Positions 40,234 through 48,977 of a stretch of DNA of 64,000 nt are shown here, piece after piece. The notes beneath the pieces were generated by a model. That model was not told the origin of the DNA and ran no database searches. It saw only the letters and a list, made by a program, of their open reading frames with translations. A program made the translations under genes and the position numbers. Numbering within the stretch: position 1 is the first letter of the stretch; each line of letters opens with the position of its first letter. This stretch comes from UBA1444 sp964521625 (GTDB lineage: Bacteria; Bacillota; Negativicutes; UBA1444): positions 61,517 to 125,516 of the forward strand of contig CAZFSM010000011.1 of NCBI GenBank assembly GCA_964521625.1, in the 5' to 3' direction.

Positions 40234-41334
40234 CTATTTGCTATTTTCTTTTTGAAACTTCAGCATCAGGTCACGCAGCGCCTGGCAAGATTCCACCGGC
40301 ACTGCATTGTATGCCGATGCGCGGCAGCCACCGACAGAGCGGTGTCCCGCCAGTCCGACGAATCCGGCCTGTTTGGCTTCGGCCAGGAATTTCTTTTCCA
40401 GTTCTTCACTGACCAAATTGAAGGTGATATTCATCCGCGAACGGGCCGCCAAGACGGCATGTCCTTTGTAGAATCCATTGCTGGCATCGATGGCGTCATA
40501 GACGAGCGCCGCCTTCGCTTCGTTACGTTCCGTGATCGCCGTCAGGCCGCCCTGCTCTTTCATCCAGGCCAGTACCAGCCCCATCAGGTAGATGCCGAAA
40601 GTCGGCGGCGTGTTGTACAGGGAGTTTTCCTTGGCAAACGTGCCATACTTGAGCATCGTCGGCAACTGGGGATTGGCAGTGGCCAGGAAAGATTTTTTAA
40701 TGATGACGAGAGTAACGCCGGCCGGGCCGAGATTCTTTTGCGCACCGGCATAAATCATGCTGAAATTGCTGACGTCAACCGGACGCGACAGGATATCGCT
40801 CGACATGTCGGCAATCAAAGGCACGTCACCGGTATTGGGGAATTCACGCCACTGCGTGCCAAAAATCGTATTGTTCGAAGTCAGGTGCACGTAGGCGGTA
40901 TCCGCTTCTATCTTCACTTCGTCCAAAGCAGGAATGCTGCTGTGTTTGCCGGCTTTCGAGCTGGCCGCTTCGTAGGTTTCGCCCAACTTCTTCGCTTCGT
41001 CCAACGCTTTCTCCGACCAGACGCCTGTCATCACATAAGCGGCTTTTTTGCCGGCCGGCAGAAAGTTGAGCGGAATCATCGCGAATTGGAGGCTGGCGCC
41101 GCCCTGCAGAAACAGTACGTCATAGTCCTCGGGGATTGCCATCAGTTCGCGCAGCAGGGCAATTGTTTGATTGTGCACCGCTTCATACTCTTTGCCACGA
41201 TGGCTCATCTCCATGATAGACATCCCCGCGCCCCCGAAGACGAGAAGTTCTGACTGCGCTTTTTGCAACACGGACAACGGCAATGCCGAAGGTCCTGCAT
41301 TGAAGTTGTGGGCCCGGTTTGTACTTGTTGACAC
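40234..41334 (-). CDS. serC: Phosphoserine aminotransferase
   Basis: 366 residues when started at GTG 41334 (AGGAGTG upstream). The longer frame to 41433 runs through the T-box terminator and is rejected. The start 'STSTNRAHNFNAGPSALPLS', the PLP-lysine segment 'MIYAGAQKNLGPAGVTLVI' and 'GHRSVGGCRASAYNAVP' are SerC signatures. It converts 3-phosphohydroxypyruvate and glutamate to phosphoserine. Head of serC-serA-DUF1015. Its expression is set by the T-box leader directly upstream. Confidence 0.96.
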   Translation of the reverse strand: MSTSTNRAHNFNAGPSALPLSVLQKAQSELLVFGGAGMSIMEMSHRGKEYEAVHNQTIALLRELMAIPEDYDVLFLQGGASLQFAMIPLNFLPAGKKAAYVMTGVWSEKALDEAKKLGETYEAASSKAGKHSSIPALDEVKIEADTAYVHLTSNNTIFGTQWREFPNTGDVPLIADMSSDILSRPVDVSNFSMIYAGAQKNLGPAGVTLVIIKKSFLATANPQLPTMLKYGTFAKENSLYNTPPTFGIYLMGLVLAWMKEQGGLTAITERNEAKAALVYDAIDASNGFYKGHAVLAARSRMNITFNLVSEELEKKFLAEAKQAGFVGLAGHRSVGGCRASAYNAVPVESCQALRDLMLKFQKENSK

Positions 41335-41374
41335 ACGAATCACTCCTGTTTGTATAATACTGCCAAGAAAATAG

Positions 41375-41612
41375 AAAACCTCCCGTCCCGAAATAGGGAC
41401 GAGAGGAAAAGGTTCTCCCGCGGTGCCACCCAAGTTGCCGAAAATCCGGCCTACTCTGTCCGCTGTATCGGGCGGTCCCCGTCTTGATTCATCACCAGCC
41501 GCTCCCGGGTGGACCTGTCTGTGCGGATTGCCGTCTCACACCAGCCGACGGCTCTCTGAAATCCTGTCATCAGCAGTTTCCCGCTCATTGCGTTTATCTT
41601 TTGTTAAATTTA
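41375..41612 (-). promoter_or_regulatory. T-box riboswitch of the serine operon
   Basis: Minus strand. The T-box core GGGTGGCACCGCG (41420-41432) is followed by a terminator stem CCTCTCGTCCC / GGGACGGGAGG (41379-41406) with TTTTC. Upstream are the stem I AG-bulge/GNUG elements (CAGAGAGCCG, GGCTGGTGTGAGACGGC). A TCC (serine) triplet in CAGGTCCACCC stands in a plausible specifier position. Uncharged tRNA-Ser would favour the antiterminator and turn on serC-serA-DUF1015. The specifier call is less certain than the T-box itself. Confidence 0.92.
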
Positions 41613-41618
41613 TAACTG

Positions 41619-41647
41619 ATTATACTGTAACCGTTTTGATAACGCAA
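41619..41647 (-). promoter_or_regulatory. Sigma-A promoter of the serine T-box leader
   Basis: Minus strand: TTGCGT, 17-bp spacer, TATAAT. Start of transcription expected near 41612, right at the 5' end of the T-box leader. Confidence 0.85.
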
Positions 41648-41817
41648 GTGTTTTTTTAGCACAGTTGTCTTGTAGCAAGACACACTACGTGTGGTCAAGC
41701 CTTTTTTACAACTTCATTATTGATGGATTTGTTGGAAACGAGACAAGCATAATGGTAGAATGTTATTGAAAGTAGCCAAGTACTTCCTCACATTCACCAG
41801 CCGCCCCCTTGGTGAAC

Positions 41818-42024
41818 TTATAGAATCAGCGACGGCGAAAAACCTGTTGCCGCAAAAGCTATCGCTACGACCATTAATACTCCCCACCCAATCAAAATAG
41901 CACCTTGACGCCAAATTGGCGTCGAGTCTGGAACAAAATCCAGTAACTCAAGCAGTACGCTGCATGATGATGTGATAATAAACATGACCATTGTGCAAAC
42001 TGTGATTCCCGTTGACAAGTCCAT
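41818..42024 (-). CDS. Small membrane protein of unknown function
   Basis: 68 residues with two hydrophobic helices ('GITVCTMVMFIITSSCSVLL' and 'GAILIGWGVLMVVAIAFAAT'), joined by a polar stretch with 'DFVPDSTPIWRQ'. An AAGG ribosome site lies eight bases upstream. It is divergent from the flavin-reductase gene at 42153. I do not recognise a family. The flanking stretch 41648-41817 holds only small hairpins (41665-41700) and no gene. Confidence 0.5.
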   Translation of the reverse strand: MDLSTGITVCTMVMFIITSSCSVLLELLDFVPDSTPIWRQGAILIGWGVLMVVAIAFAATGFSPSLIL

Positions 42025-42071
42025 GAATGATACCTTCTTCGCAATATTACATCAAGGTAATTATTTTTTTA

Positions 42072-42100
42072 TTGACATTTTATCCATAGAAATGTTAAAT
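42072..42100 (+). promoter_or_regulatory. Sigma-A promoter for the flavin reductase/AlaX genes
   Basis: TTGACA, 17-bp spacer, TTAAAT. It precedes the gene at 42153 by about 50 bp. Confidence 0.7.
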
Positions 42101-42152
42101 ATCAATCCATTTACTCACACCCGAAATATTCGAAATAGTAGGAGGTTTATCC

Positions 42153-42650
42153 ATGAAACAGATTTCGTTTGACCATTATGCCCCCCATGTTTTGCAGCAA
42201 TTGCCCAAAGGCGCCTTTCTCACTGTCAGTCATGGTGGTCGCGACAATACAATGACCATCGGTTGGGGCAGCCTCGGCGTGATTTGGAGCAAGCCGATCT
42301 TCAGTGTTCTGGTTCGTCCGTCGCGCTTTACTTATGGGCTGCTTGATTCCAGCGGCGAATTTACGGTCAGCGTACCGCTCACCGACATGGCGAAAGCACT
42401 GGAGCTCTGCGGCAGCAAATCAGGCCTCGATATCGACAAATTCGCCGCCGCCGGGCTGCAAAAATTGCCGGGGATTAAAATCGCCACTCCCGTAATTGGC
42501 GGCGCTGGCCTCCACTATGAATGCAAAGTCGTATTCAAGCAACCGATGAACCCTGCTCTACTTGACCCCAGCTTAAATACTGCCTGCTATCCCAGCGGCG
42601 ACCATCACACCATCTTCTACGGACTGATCGAAGCCAGCTGGCTGGAATAA
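42153..42650 (+). CDS. Flavin reductase-like (flavoredoxin-type) FMN protein
   Basis: 165 residues. 'GAFLTVSHGGRDNTMTIGWG' and 'KPIFSVLVRPSRFTYGLL' with 'GEFTVSVPL' are the FMN-binding blocks of the flavin-reductase-like split-barrel family. The protein binds FMN and passes electrons; many anaerobes use it as a flavoredoxin. Good ribosome site (TAGGAGG). AlaX follows 22 bp later. Partner unknown. Confidence 0.88.
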   Translation: MKQISFDHYAPHVLQQLPKGAFLTVSHGGRDNTMTIGWGSLGVIWSKPIFSVLVRPSRFTYGLLDSSGEFTVSVPLTDMAKALELCGSKSGLDIDKFAAAGLQKLPGIKIATPVIGGAGLHYECKVVFKQPMNPALLDPSLNTACYPSGDHHTIFYGLIEASWLE

Positions 42651-42672
42651 ACGTAAAGGCGGGAACTAAATT

Positions 42673-43884
42673 TTGCCAACCGAAAAACTGTATTATCAAG
42701 ATGCCTATCTGCGCGAATTCGATGCCCAAATTATCAATAAAACCTCGCTGTCAGGCGGCAACTTTGCCGTGGTACTTGACCGTACCGCTTTTTATCCGGA
42801 AGGAGGCGGACAACCCTGCGACCTGGGAATGCTGAATGACACGCCGGTCATCGACGTACGAACCGTGAATGATGAAATCGTGCATACGACCGATGGCGAT
42901 CCCGGCGAGGGCCCGGTGCTGGGCCGTATCGACTGGCCGCGCCGCTTCGACCACATGCAGCAACATAGCGGCGAGCATATTTTGTCAGGAATTCTGCTTG
43001 CCAACTATCAGGCGGAAAATGTCGGCTTTCATCTCAGCACGACAAGTTGCCAGATTGATGTTACTCTGCCTGCGTTGACGCAGGAGCAAGCTGTTGCAAT
43101 CGAAGACGCAGCCAATGCGGTCATCTTTGACAACCTGCCGGTCGATGGCCGGTTTGTCGAACAGGCTGATCTGGCTGCCTATTCTTTGCGCAAGGAGCCT
43201 GGTAAAGAATTTGCCCAGATCCGGCTCGTATCGGTCCAGGATTGCGACTGCTGCCCCTGTGGTGGCACCCATGTCGCCCGGACCGGCGATGTAGGACTGT
43301 TTAAATTGCGCGGCTGGGAAAAACGCAAAAACAATATCCGGCTCGACTTTGTCTGTGGGGGCCGGGCTTTAGCCGACTACCGTCTGAAGCATGACATCAC
43401 GCGGGCGTTATCGACACGTTTTTCGGTGCCGCCCGAAGGTGTCCTGACCGCAGTGGATCGTACGCAGGAAAAACTGGACGTCAGCCAGGCTCTGCTCAGC
43501 GCTACCCGTAAAGCCTATCACGAAGAGCTGGCCGCCCGCCTGCTGACGGAAGCCGGAAATACCCGTGGACCCGGCCCTCTTATCGTCAGCCGTGCGTTTG
43601 TAAATTACGCCGCCAGCGACCTGCAAGACTTCGCCGCGCGAATCACGGCAGCAGACGGCATCTGTCTGTTGGCCGCCACTGACAGCGAAACCGATCGCAC
43701 CTCGCTGCTTTTTGCTGCCGCCACCAATCCCCCACTACCAATGAACGAGCTGTTGAAACAGACGCTTGCGCCGTTTGGCGGCAAAGGCGGCGGCAATACC
43801 CTGTCGGCGCAGGGTGGCGTGCAGGGTGGCGATGCGGAGAGTCTTCTGGCGACCGCGCGGGCACTGCTGGAAAGCAAGGTATAA
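42673..43884 (+). CDS. Alanyl-tRNA editing protein AlaX-L (with DHHA1 domain)
   Basis: 403 residues from a TTG start. The first third mimics the AlaRS C-terminal editing core: 'VVLDRTAFYPEGGGQPCDLG', zinc ligands in 'MQQHSGEHILSGIL' (H-x3-H) and 'CCPCGGTHVARTGDVGLFKL' (C-x3-H). The last ~130 residues are a DHHA1 domain ending 'GGKGGGNTLSAQGGVQGG'. It hydrolyses Ser- or Gly-tRNA-Ala made in error, without any catalytic synthetase domain. The serine-biosynthesis operon is 1.3 kb away, but no direct link is shown. Followed by a clear terminator. Confidence 0.9.
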   Translation: MPTEKLYYQDAYLREFDAQIINKTSLSGGNFAVVLDRTAFYPEGGGQPCDLGMLNDTPVIDVRTVNDEIVHTTDGDPGEGPVLGRIDWPRRFDHMQQHSGEHILSGILLANYQAENVGFHLSTTSCQIDVTLPALTQEQAVAIEDAANAVIFDNLPVDGRFVEQADLAAYSLRKEPGKEFAQIRLVSVQDCDCCPCGGTHVARTGDVGLFKLRGWEKRKNNIRLDFVCGGRALADYRLKHDITRALSTRFSVPPEGVLTAVDRTQEKLDVSQALLSATRKAYHEELAARLLTEAGNTRGPGPLIVSRAFVNYAASDLQDFAARITAADGICLLAATDSETDRTSLLFAAATNPPLPMNELLKQTLAPFGGKGGGNTLSAQGGVQGGDAESLLATARALLESKV

Positions 43885-43913
43885 GCAAGCTTGTAACTGC
43901 ATTAAAAAATACC

Positions 43914-43957
43914 AAAGACTGCCGGAGAAATTACAACGTTCTCCAGCAGTCTTTTTT
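43914..43957 (+). terminator. Rho-independent terminator after AlaX
   Basis: AAAGACTGC-C-GGAGAA pairs with TTCTCC-A-GCAGTCTTT, then TTTTTT. It lies about 30 bp after the AlaX stop. The stretch 43958-44120 shows no gene or clear motif. Confidence 0.88.
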
Positions 43958-44136
43958 GAATTTACAGTTTTTATTTGAAGCAAGGTGGGGGAAATGTTAG
44001 AATATTGTTGCAACCATCAGGATTCGTTCTGAAACAAACAGTCTGTACCAAAAAGTCATTTCTGACGGATTCCTGGTTAATGGAAAATCATTACCTGCGA
44101 TTGGGCTGATTTTGAAAATTGAAAGGAGAAATCACA

Positions 44137-44541
44137 ATGAAGAGAACAGCTTCGACCAAAGCCTTGTTGACCGTCTTTGTTCTGCTGGTTGTTTTTATGA
44201 CTCCGACGCTGGTTTATGCAGATACCGATCCCTCTTTGTCAAAGGTTCTGATTGGCAACTGGCAGTATTTTTTCAGCAATACGGTAATGGGAACCATAAG
44301 ATTTGACGGACTTAACGCTGGTACAATATATGACAATCGTTATGGCTCCGGCACATTTACAGGCAAGTTCGTTACTAGCAATGTGTTTGAGGGCATTGCC
44401 TACTTACCCCGTGCCAATACCAACAAAACAAATCTGGTAATTGACTTTTATCACCCACAGAACAACCCCAATGGTTGGAATTTTAAAGGTTGGGTGTTCG
44501 ACTACTCTAACGGATCATTTACTCGCGGACAAAAACTATAA
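44137..44541 (+). CDS. Small secreted protein of unknown function
   Basis: 134 residues from ATG 44137 (AAAGGAG upstream; an earlier in-frame ATG has no site). Signal peptide residues 1-28 (…LVVFMTPTLVYA). The mature part starts 'DTDPSLSKVLIGNWQYFFS' and contains 'GTIRFDGLNAGTIYDNRYG', 'GTFTGKFVTSNVFEGIAYL' and 'GWNFKGWVFDYSNGSF', a beta-rich 'GxW' barrel-like pattern. Unknown function. Ends before the terminator at 44606. Confidence 0.7.
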   Translation: MKRTASTKALLTVFVLLVVFMTPTLVYADTDPSLSKVLIGNWQYFFSNTVMGTIRFDGLNAGTIYDNRYGSGTFTGKFVTSNVFEGIAYLPRANTNKTNLVIDFYHPQNNPNGWNFKGWVFDYSNGSFTRGQKL

Positions 44542-44605
44542 GCACTGAGCACATTTTTGGATACTCGACAATGATATTTCGTGCATAGTGAGATTCGTCA
44601 ATTTT

Positions 44606-44647
44606 AAGCCCGACTTGCTTGTAAATGCTAGTCGGGCTTTTCTTTTT
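44606..44647 (+). terminator. Rho-independent terminator
   Basis: Arms AAGCCCGACT / AGTCGGGCTT around a 14-base loop, followed by TTCTTTTT on the plus strand. It ends the secreted-protein transcript and faces the convergent flippase gene. Confidence 0.8.
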
Positions 44648-44680
44648 AACGGGAAATGGTTGTCAATTCAACTCTATTCA

Positions 44681-46300
44681 TCATTCCTCGCTCTTCACCA
44701 ACCGTGGTCCGATAAACGGCAGCCGGGCCAGGTCGCGTCGGGTCAATCCGCCGCAACAAAGCATCGCTCCAACGTAGACGAGTCCGCCGACGCCCGATAT
44801 GATCCCCATCGCAATAAAGCGGTTGCCCAGCAGTTCCTGCAGCGGCGGATAGCCCAGATACAGGATGCCAGCCAAAACAATAGCGGCGCCGCTGTTTTTC
44901 ATCAGATCGGCGAAGCAAAATACATAGCCGGTGTAACGGTAAATAAAAAACAGATTCAGCATTGCCGCCAACCCGATATCGGCCAGCGTTGCCAACGCGG
45001 CCCCCTGTATCCCCAGCGCAGGGATCGCTGTCAACACCCAATTGAGAACCACTTTGAGCACGGCAGCCAGCCCCATGTTGATCACTGGAATACTGGTACG
45101 GCCCAGTCCCTGCAACACTCCGGTCGATACCTGATGCAACCCGAGCAGGAAGATACTGGCGGACATGACCCGCACAACCCCGGCTGCTCCCGGCGCATGA
45201 TAGAGAACATCGACCACCGGCTCAGTCAGCACCGCCAGCATTACTGCCAACGGGATCGTTGTCAGGCAAGCCAGTCGCATCGCCCCTGCCGCCCGATACA
45301 CCACATCCTGGCGTTGCCCCAGCGACTGCGCCTGCGAAATCGCCGGCACCAGGCTGACCGCCAGCGAAGCCGTCACGATCGTCGCCAGATTGACTAGCGG
45401 CACCGCCATCCCTGTCAGATAGCCGAACCGTTCTGTTGCCTGCCCTACGGAAAAACCGGCTGCTTCCAGTCGCAGCGGCACGATGAACAGGTCCAGATTC
45501 GCCACTACCGGCAACATCAGACTGGATAAGGCAACCGGAAAAGCCAGCGACGCAATCCGCCGCAGGACCGTAGTGCTGCCTTCCCGCGTCATTACCGGCG
45601 ATATACCCGCTTCATGCTGCAACAGGTTTCGTTTAACACAGGAATAATACCAGGCTAGAACAAAAAGTGCGCCCAGCGCCCCTACGGCGGCCCCCAAACT
45701 GGCCCCGCCAGCGGCGAACTCCAGCCCGCGCGGCAGCAGATAGTAAGCCAGCGCCAACATCGTTAATACCCGCAGCAGTTGTTCGACAATCTGCGATACC
45801 GCTGTCGGCGTCATCATCTGCCACCCCTGCAGATAGCCGCGATAACTGGAAATCAACGATACGAGAAAAATTGCCGGCGCCAGGGCGATAATCGAATAGT
45901 AGGCTCGCGGGTCGCGAATCAGTCGCAGTTCGATCAACCACCCGGCACCAAAATACAGCAGCATGCTGAAAAACAGCCCAGTAACCGCCAATAGCAAAAA
46001 GGACAGACGAAACACCCGGGAAGCACCCAGGTAATCTTTCAATGCAGCTTTCTCGGCAGTCAGAATCGACACCGCAACCGGAATGCCAGCGTCAGAAACG
46101 CTTAATGCCAATAGATAGAGAGGAAAAGCCATCTGGTAAATACCGATTCCCTCGCCGCCCAAAACCCAGGACAACAGGATCCAATTCACGCTGCCGATCA
46201 GCTTTACCACCACACCGGCGACGCTCAAAATCAGAGCGCCCTTGAAAAAATGACACCGTGCAGTTTCCGTCCTGTTTTGTTCGGATTCCTTATTTACCAT
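44681..46300 (-). CDS. SpoVB-type polysaccharide/lipid flippase (MOP superfamily)
   Basis: 539 residues, about 14 membrane helices. The SpoVB start is clear: 'FFKGALILSVAGVVVKLIGS', 'LLSWVLGGEGIGIYQMAFPL' and 'SDAGIPVAVSILTAEK', followed by 'SYRGYLQGWQMMTPTAVSQI'. SpoVB-like proteins move lipid-linked wall or cortex precursors across the membrane and are typical of endospore formers, which supports the organism guess. It starts 3 bp after the LysR stop, so the two are co-transcribed. MurJ-like function is an alternative. Confidence 0.88.
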   Translation of the reverse strand: MVNKESEQNRTETARCHFFKGALILSVAGVVVKLIGSVNWILLSWVLGGEGIGIYQMAFPLYLLALSVSDAGIPVAVSILTAEKAALKDYLGASRVFRLSFLLLAVTGLFFSMLLYFGAGWLIELRLIRDPRAYYSIIALAPAIFLVSLISSYRGYLQGWQMMTPTAVSQIVEQLLRVLTMLALAYYLLPRGLEFAAGGASLGAAVGALGALFVLAWYYSCVKRNLLQHEAGISPVMTREGSTTVLRRIASLAFPVALSSLMLPVVANLDLFIVPLRLEAAGFSVGQATERFGYLTGMAVPLVNLATIVTASLAVSLVPAISQAQSLGQRQDVVYRAAGAMRLACLTTIPLAVMLAVLTEPVVDVLYHAPGAAGVVRVMSASIFLLGLHQVSTGVLQGLGRTSIPVINMGLAAVLKVVLNWVLTAIPALGIQGAALATLADIGLAAMLNLFFIYRYTGYVFCFADLMKNSGAAIVLAGILYLGYPPLQELLGNRFIAMGIISGVGGLVYVGAMLCCGGLTRRDLARLPFIGPRLVKSEE

Positions 46301-46303
46301 GCT

Positions 46304-47236
46304 TTACCCCTTTTTGGTTCTTATTACAGGCTTTTTATCGCTGAGATGAATACTGGTAAACACACTGAGGAAATTGCGGGCGGCTGCAGTCAAAATCCGC
46401 TTTTTCAGCCAGATCACCGCAGCTGTCGTCTCCAGGCTCGGCTCCACGATCGTCAGATACTCCAGATTGACGCTGGGAATCAGGCCGATGGCAGCCCGCG
46501 GTACGACTGCCACCCCAATGTCGGCATCCGCCCATGTGAGAATCGACATCACGTCATCGCTCATACAGACTATTTCCGGCTTGAATCCGGCCTTTTCAGC
46601 ATGCTCCAGGATAGTTGCCTCATATTTTCGGTGGATCATCAGCGGTTTACCCGCCAGCTCGCCGAGCCCGATTACCTCTCGGCAACAGTTCCAAGTCTGC
46701 CTGCGCCTTCTATGAACTGCGACCACCAGGGGTTCGTTCGGCAGTTTAATTGAATCATACAGCGCCATGTCAAACGGATAGCGAACCATGCCAATTTCGA
46801 CCGACCCCTCGTTGATCAGTTCGATAACCCGCGTGGTTTCGCCTTCCCATAGTTGAAACGTCACTGCCGGATACCGGGTGCGAAACTGCCGGATTACTTG
46901 CGGCAACAGGGTAGCACCGGAGGAAGTCACCGTGCCGATACAGAGTTTCCCTTGCGTGCCGGCTTCAAGTTCCTGCATTTCCTTCACCGTATTGCCGATC
47001 AGCCCCAATATCTGTCCAGCCCGATTCTGCAGCAACCTGCCGGCTTCCGTCAGCGTGACCGCACGCTTACCCCGCTCAAACAGCTTTACCCCCAATCGAA
47101 TTTCCAGTTGCTTCATCTGACGACTGAGCGGAGGCTGGGCGATATGCAGGCGCTGAGCGGCAGCATTGATACTGCCCGCCTCGATAATAGTCAAAAATCG
47201 TTTTATCGCACTGAGTTCGATTTCTTCGATTTCCAT
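46304..47236 (-). CDS. LysR-family transcriptional regulator
   Basis: 310 residues. The winged HTH is at residues 7-65: 'IKRFLTIIEAGSINAAAQRL', 'HIAQPPLSRQMKQLEIRLGV'. It is followed by a periplasmic-binding-like effector domain (about 90-300, 'GKLCIGTVTSSGATLLPQVI'). Divergent from the sodium:solute symporter gene, the classical arrangement for control of that gene. The co-inducer is unknown. Ribosome site CAGGTGAAAC. Confidence 0.9.
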   Translation of the reverse strand: MEIEEIELSAIKRFLTIIEAGSINAAAQRLHIAQPPLSRQMKQLEIRLGVKLFERGKRAVTLTEAGRLLQNRAGQILGLIGNTVKEMQELEAGTQGKLCIGTVTSSGATLLPQVIRQFRTRYPAVTFQLWEGETTRVIELINEGSVEIGMVRYPFDMALYDSIKLPNEPLVVAVHRRRRQTWNCCREVIGLGELAGKPLMIHRKYEATILEHAEKAGFKPEIVCMSDDVMSILTWADADIGVAVVPRAAIGLIPSVNLEYLTIVEPSLETTAAVIWLKKRILTAAARNFLSVFTSIHLSDKKPVIRTKKG

Positions 47237-47397
47237 GTTTCACCTGCTTCGTTTGCGTCCTTTTCAGGTATACTCTCAAGGTATATCTGGGCGAATAAAT
47301 AAGTATTATGAGTATTATTTTTACCTTGTTATAATCGTAATGGATAGAAAAATCGCCGTCAATATAGATTTTTCAATTTAGCCGCAGGAGAACTGAA

Positions 47398-48807
47398 ATG
47401 GAACTGACCGATGAGCATTTGTTCAGTCTGATTGTCACACTGCTTCTTTTCATGCTACCGGGCCTCTATGCGGCGCGCAAAATCTGTTCCGCCGATGACT
47501 TCAGTCTCGGCAATCGCTCTGCCGGCACGACAATCGTTTCCGGTACGATCACGGGAACAATCATTGGCGGCGCGGCAACGCTGGGAACCGCTCAGTTGGC
47601 TTTTTGCGCCGGCATGTCCGCCTGGTGGTTCACGTTGGGGTCCGGAATCGGGTTGTTGATTCTGGCCGCGTTTTATGCCAGGCCCCTGCGCCAGTCCCGT
47701 CTGTCTACCATTCCCCAGTTTTTGACCGCCCACTATGGAAAAGCTGCCGGACCGCTCACCAGTCTGGCTTCTTCCGCGGGGATCTTTTTCAGCATCGTAG
47801 CCAGTATGCTGTCAGGCTTTGGCCTGCTCACGGCGGTCCTGGGAATCTCGGCAGTTTCAGCTGCCGTTATTGTGGTCGCCTTGGTCTGCGTCAGCGTATT
47901 TTGGGGCGGCATCAAGGGAACCGGCTGGTCCGGGCTAGGGAAAACAGGCTTGCTTTATCTCACGTTGCTGGTTGCCGGGACCACGGCCTATAACAGTCTA
48001 GGCGGCATCACCGGACTTCAGGCCACGTTCCCGGCCGATCCCTGGCTGAATTTGCTCGGGAGGGACAACGGAATGGCTCTGACCAATGCCGGTTCCTTGA
48101 TCGTCGGCATCATTTCAACCCAAACCTATGCCCAGGCCATCTTCGCGGCCCGCGACACCCGCACGGCAGTGGTCGGTTCGTTGGTCGCCGCAGCGCTTAC
48201 GATTCCGGTCGGATTACCTTCCATCATGATTGGCCTGTTTATGCATGTCAATCACCCGGAAATCCTGCCACTCAATGCACTTCCCCTATACCTGCTGACC
48301 TATTTGCCTCCCTGGATCGGCGGTGCCGCACTTACTGCCCTGCTGCTTTCCGTGATCGGCTCCGTAGCCGGACTCGCACTCGGCATCGGCGCCATGCTTT
48401 CCGGCGACATCATCCGCGACCTGGCAGGCGTCCGTAACGGACAAGTTCTGATGTGGTCCAACCGCGGTGCAGTTCTCTTCATTTCGGTTCTTGCCGCCGT
48501 TTTCGTGCTGCACAATCTGGACACGCTGGTGTTGGACTGGAATTTTCTGTCCATGGCGCTGCGAGGGTCTGGTATCTTTGTTCCGCTAACGCTGGCCGTT
48601 CTTTGCCCGGGCCTGATCAACCAACAGACCGCATTATGCTCGATGTTGGCCGGAATCGGCGCCGCGCTGGCCTGGCCGGTGATTTTTCCGGGTTATGGCA
48701 ATCCGTTGCTGCCCGGCCTAGGATTCAGCCTGGCCGTAATTTTTGTCGGCTTGCTCTTGACACGAACATCGATCCTTGGTTTAATAGTAAATATTCACAA
48801 ACCCTGA
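47398..48807 (+). CDS. Sodium:solute symporter family transporter
   Basis: 469 residues with about 13 membrane helices. Family blocks: 'DFSLGNRSAGTTIVSGTITG' near residue 36 and 'GMSAWWFTLGSGIGLLILAA' near 70. 'GNRSAG' and 'STQTYAQAIFAARDTRTA' fit the SSS loop that binds Na+. It imports an organic solute with Na+. A TATAAT box lies at 47330-47335 in the 160-bp gap to the divergent LysR gene, which probably controls it. Substrate unknown. Confidence 0.82.
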   Translation: MELTDEHLFSLIVTLLLFMLPGLYAARKICSADDFSLGNRSAGTTIVSGTITGTIIGGAATLGTAQLAFCAGMSAWWFTLGSGIGLLILAAFYARPLRQSRLSTIPQFLTAHYGKAAGPLTSLASSAGIFFSIVASMLSGFGLLTAVLGISAVSAAVIVVALVCVSVFWGGIKGTGWSGLGKTGLLYLTLLVAGTTAYNSLGGITGLQATFPADPWLNLLGRDNGMALTNAGSLIVGIISTQTYAQAIFAARDTRTAVVGSLVAAALTIPVGLPSIMIGLFMHVNHPEILPLNALPLYLLTYLPPWIGGAALTALLLSVIGSVAGLALGIGAMLSGDIIRDLAGVRNGQVLMWSNRGAVLFISVLAAVFVLHNLDTLVLDWNFLSMALRGSGIFVPLTLAVLCPGLINQQTALCSMLAGIGAALAWPVIFPGYGNPLLPGLGFSLAVIFVGLLLTRTSILGLIVNIHKP

Positions 48808-48934
48808 AGGGGAGTAGCTGCCCGGGTCCGGTCAACATACTGGCAGAAATGCCTGGCCGTACCGTTGACATCCGTCAATCAGCGAGACCTTCGGCGTAAC
48901 CGTAATGGTTAGGCCGAAGCGTCTCGTTTTTTAT
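48807..48934 (+). promoter_or_regulatory. yybP-ykoY manganese riboswitch
   Basis: It begins directly at the symporter stop with the conserved GGGGAGTAGCTG and continues with CATACTGGC. It ends with the conserved CAGCGAGACCTTCGGC. The 3' strand can instead pair with GCCGAAGCGTCTCG to form a terminator with T6. Mn2+ binding would open this and allow the exporter gene (48978) to be made. The two conserved ends and the terminator platform together make the call firm. Confidence 0.9.
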
Positions 48935-48977
48935 TTGTACGCTTCGCCGGCCGAAAATTTAAGGAGGTACACTTTCA

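Noticed and set aside
39778..41253. Long plus-strand open frame (491 codons) over serA and serC
   Set aside because: It is antisense to two certain genes, has no ribosome site or recognisable domains, and is a by-product of GC-rich codon use on the other strand.
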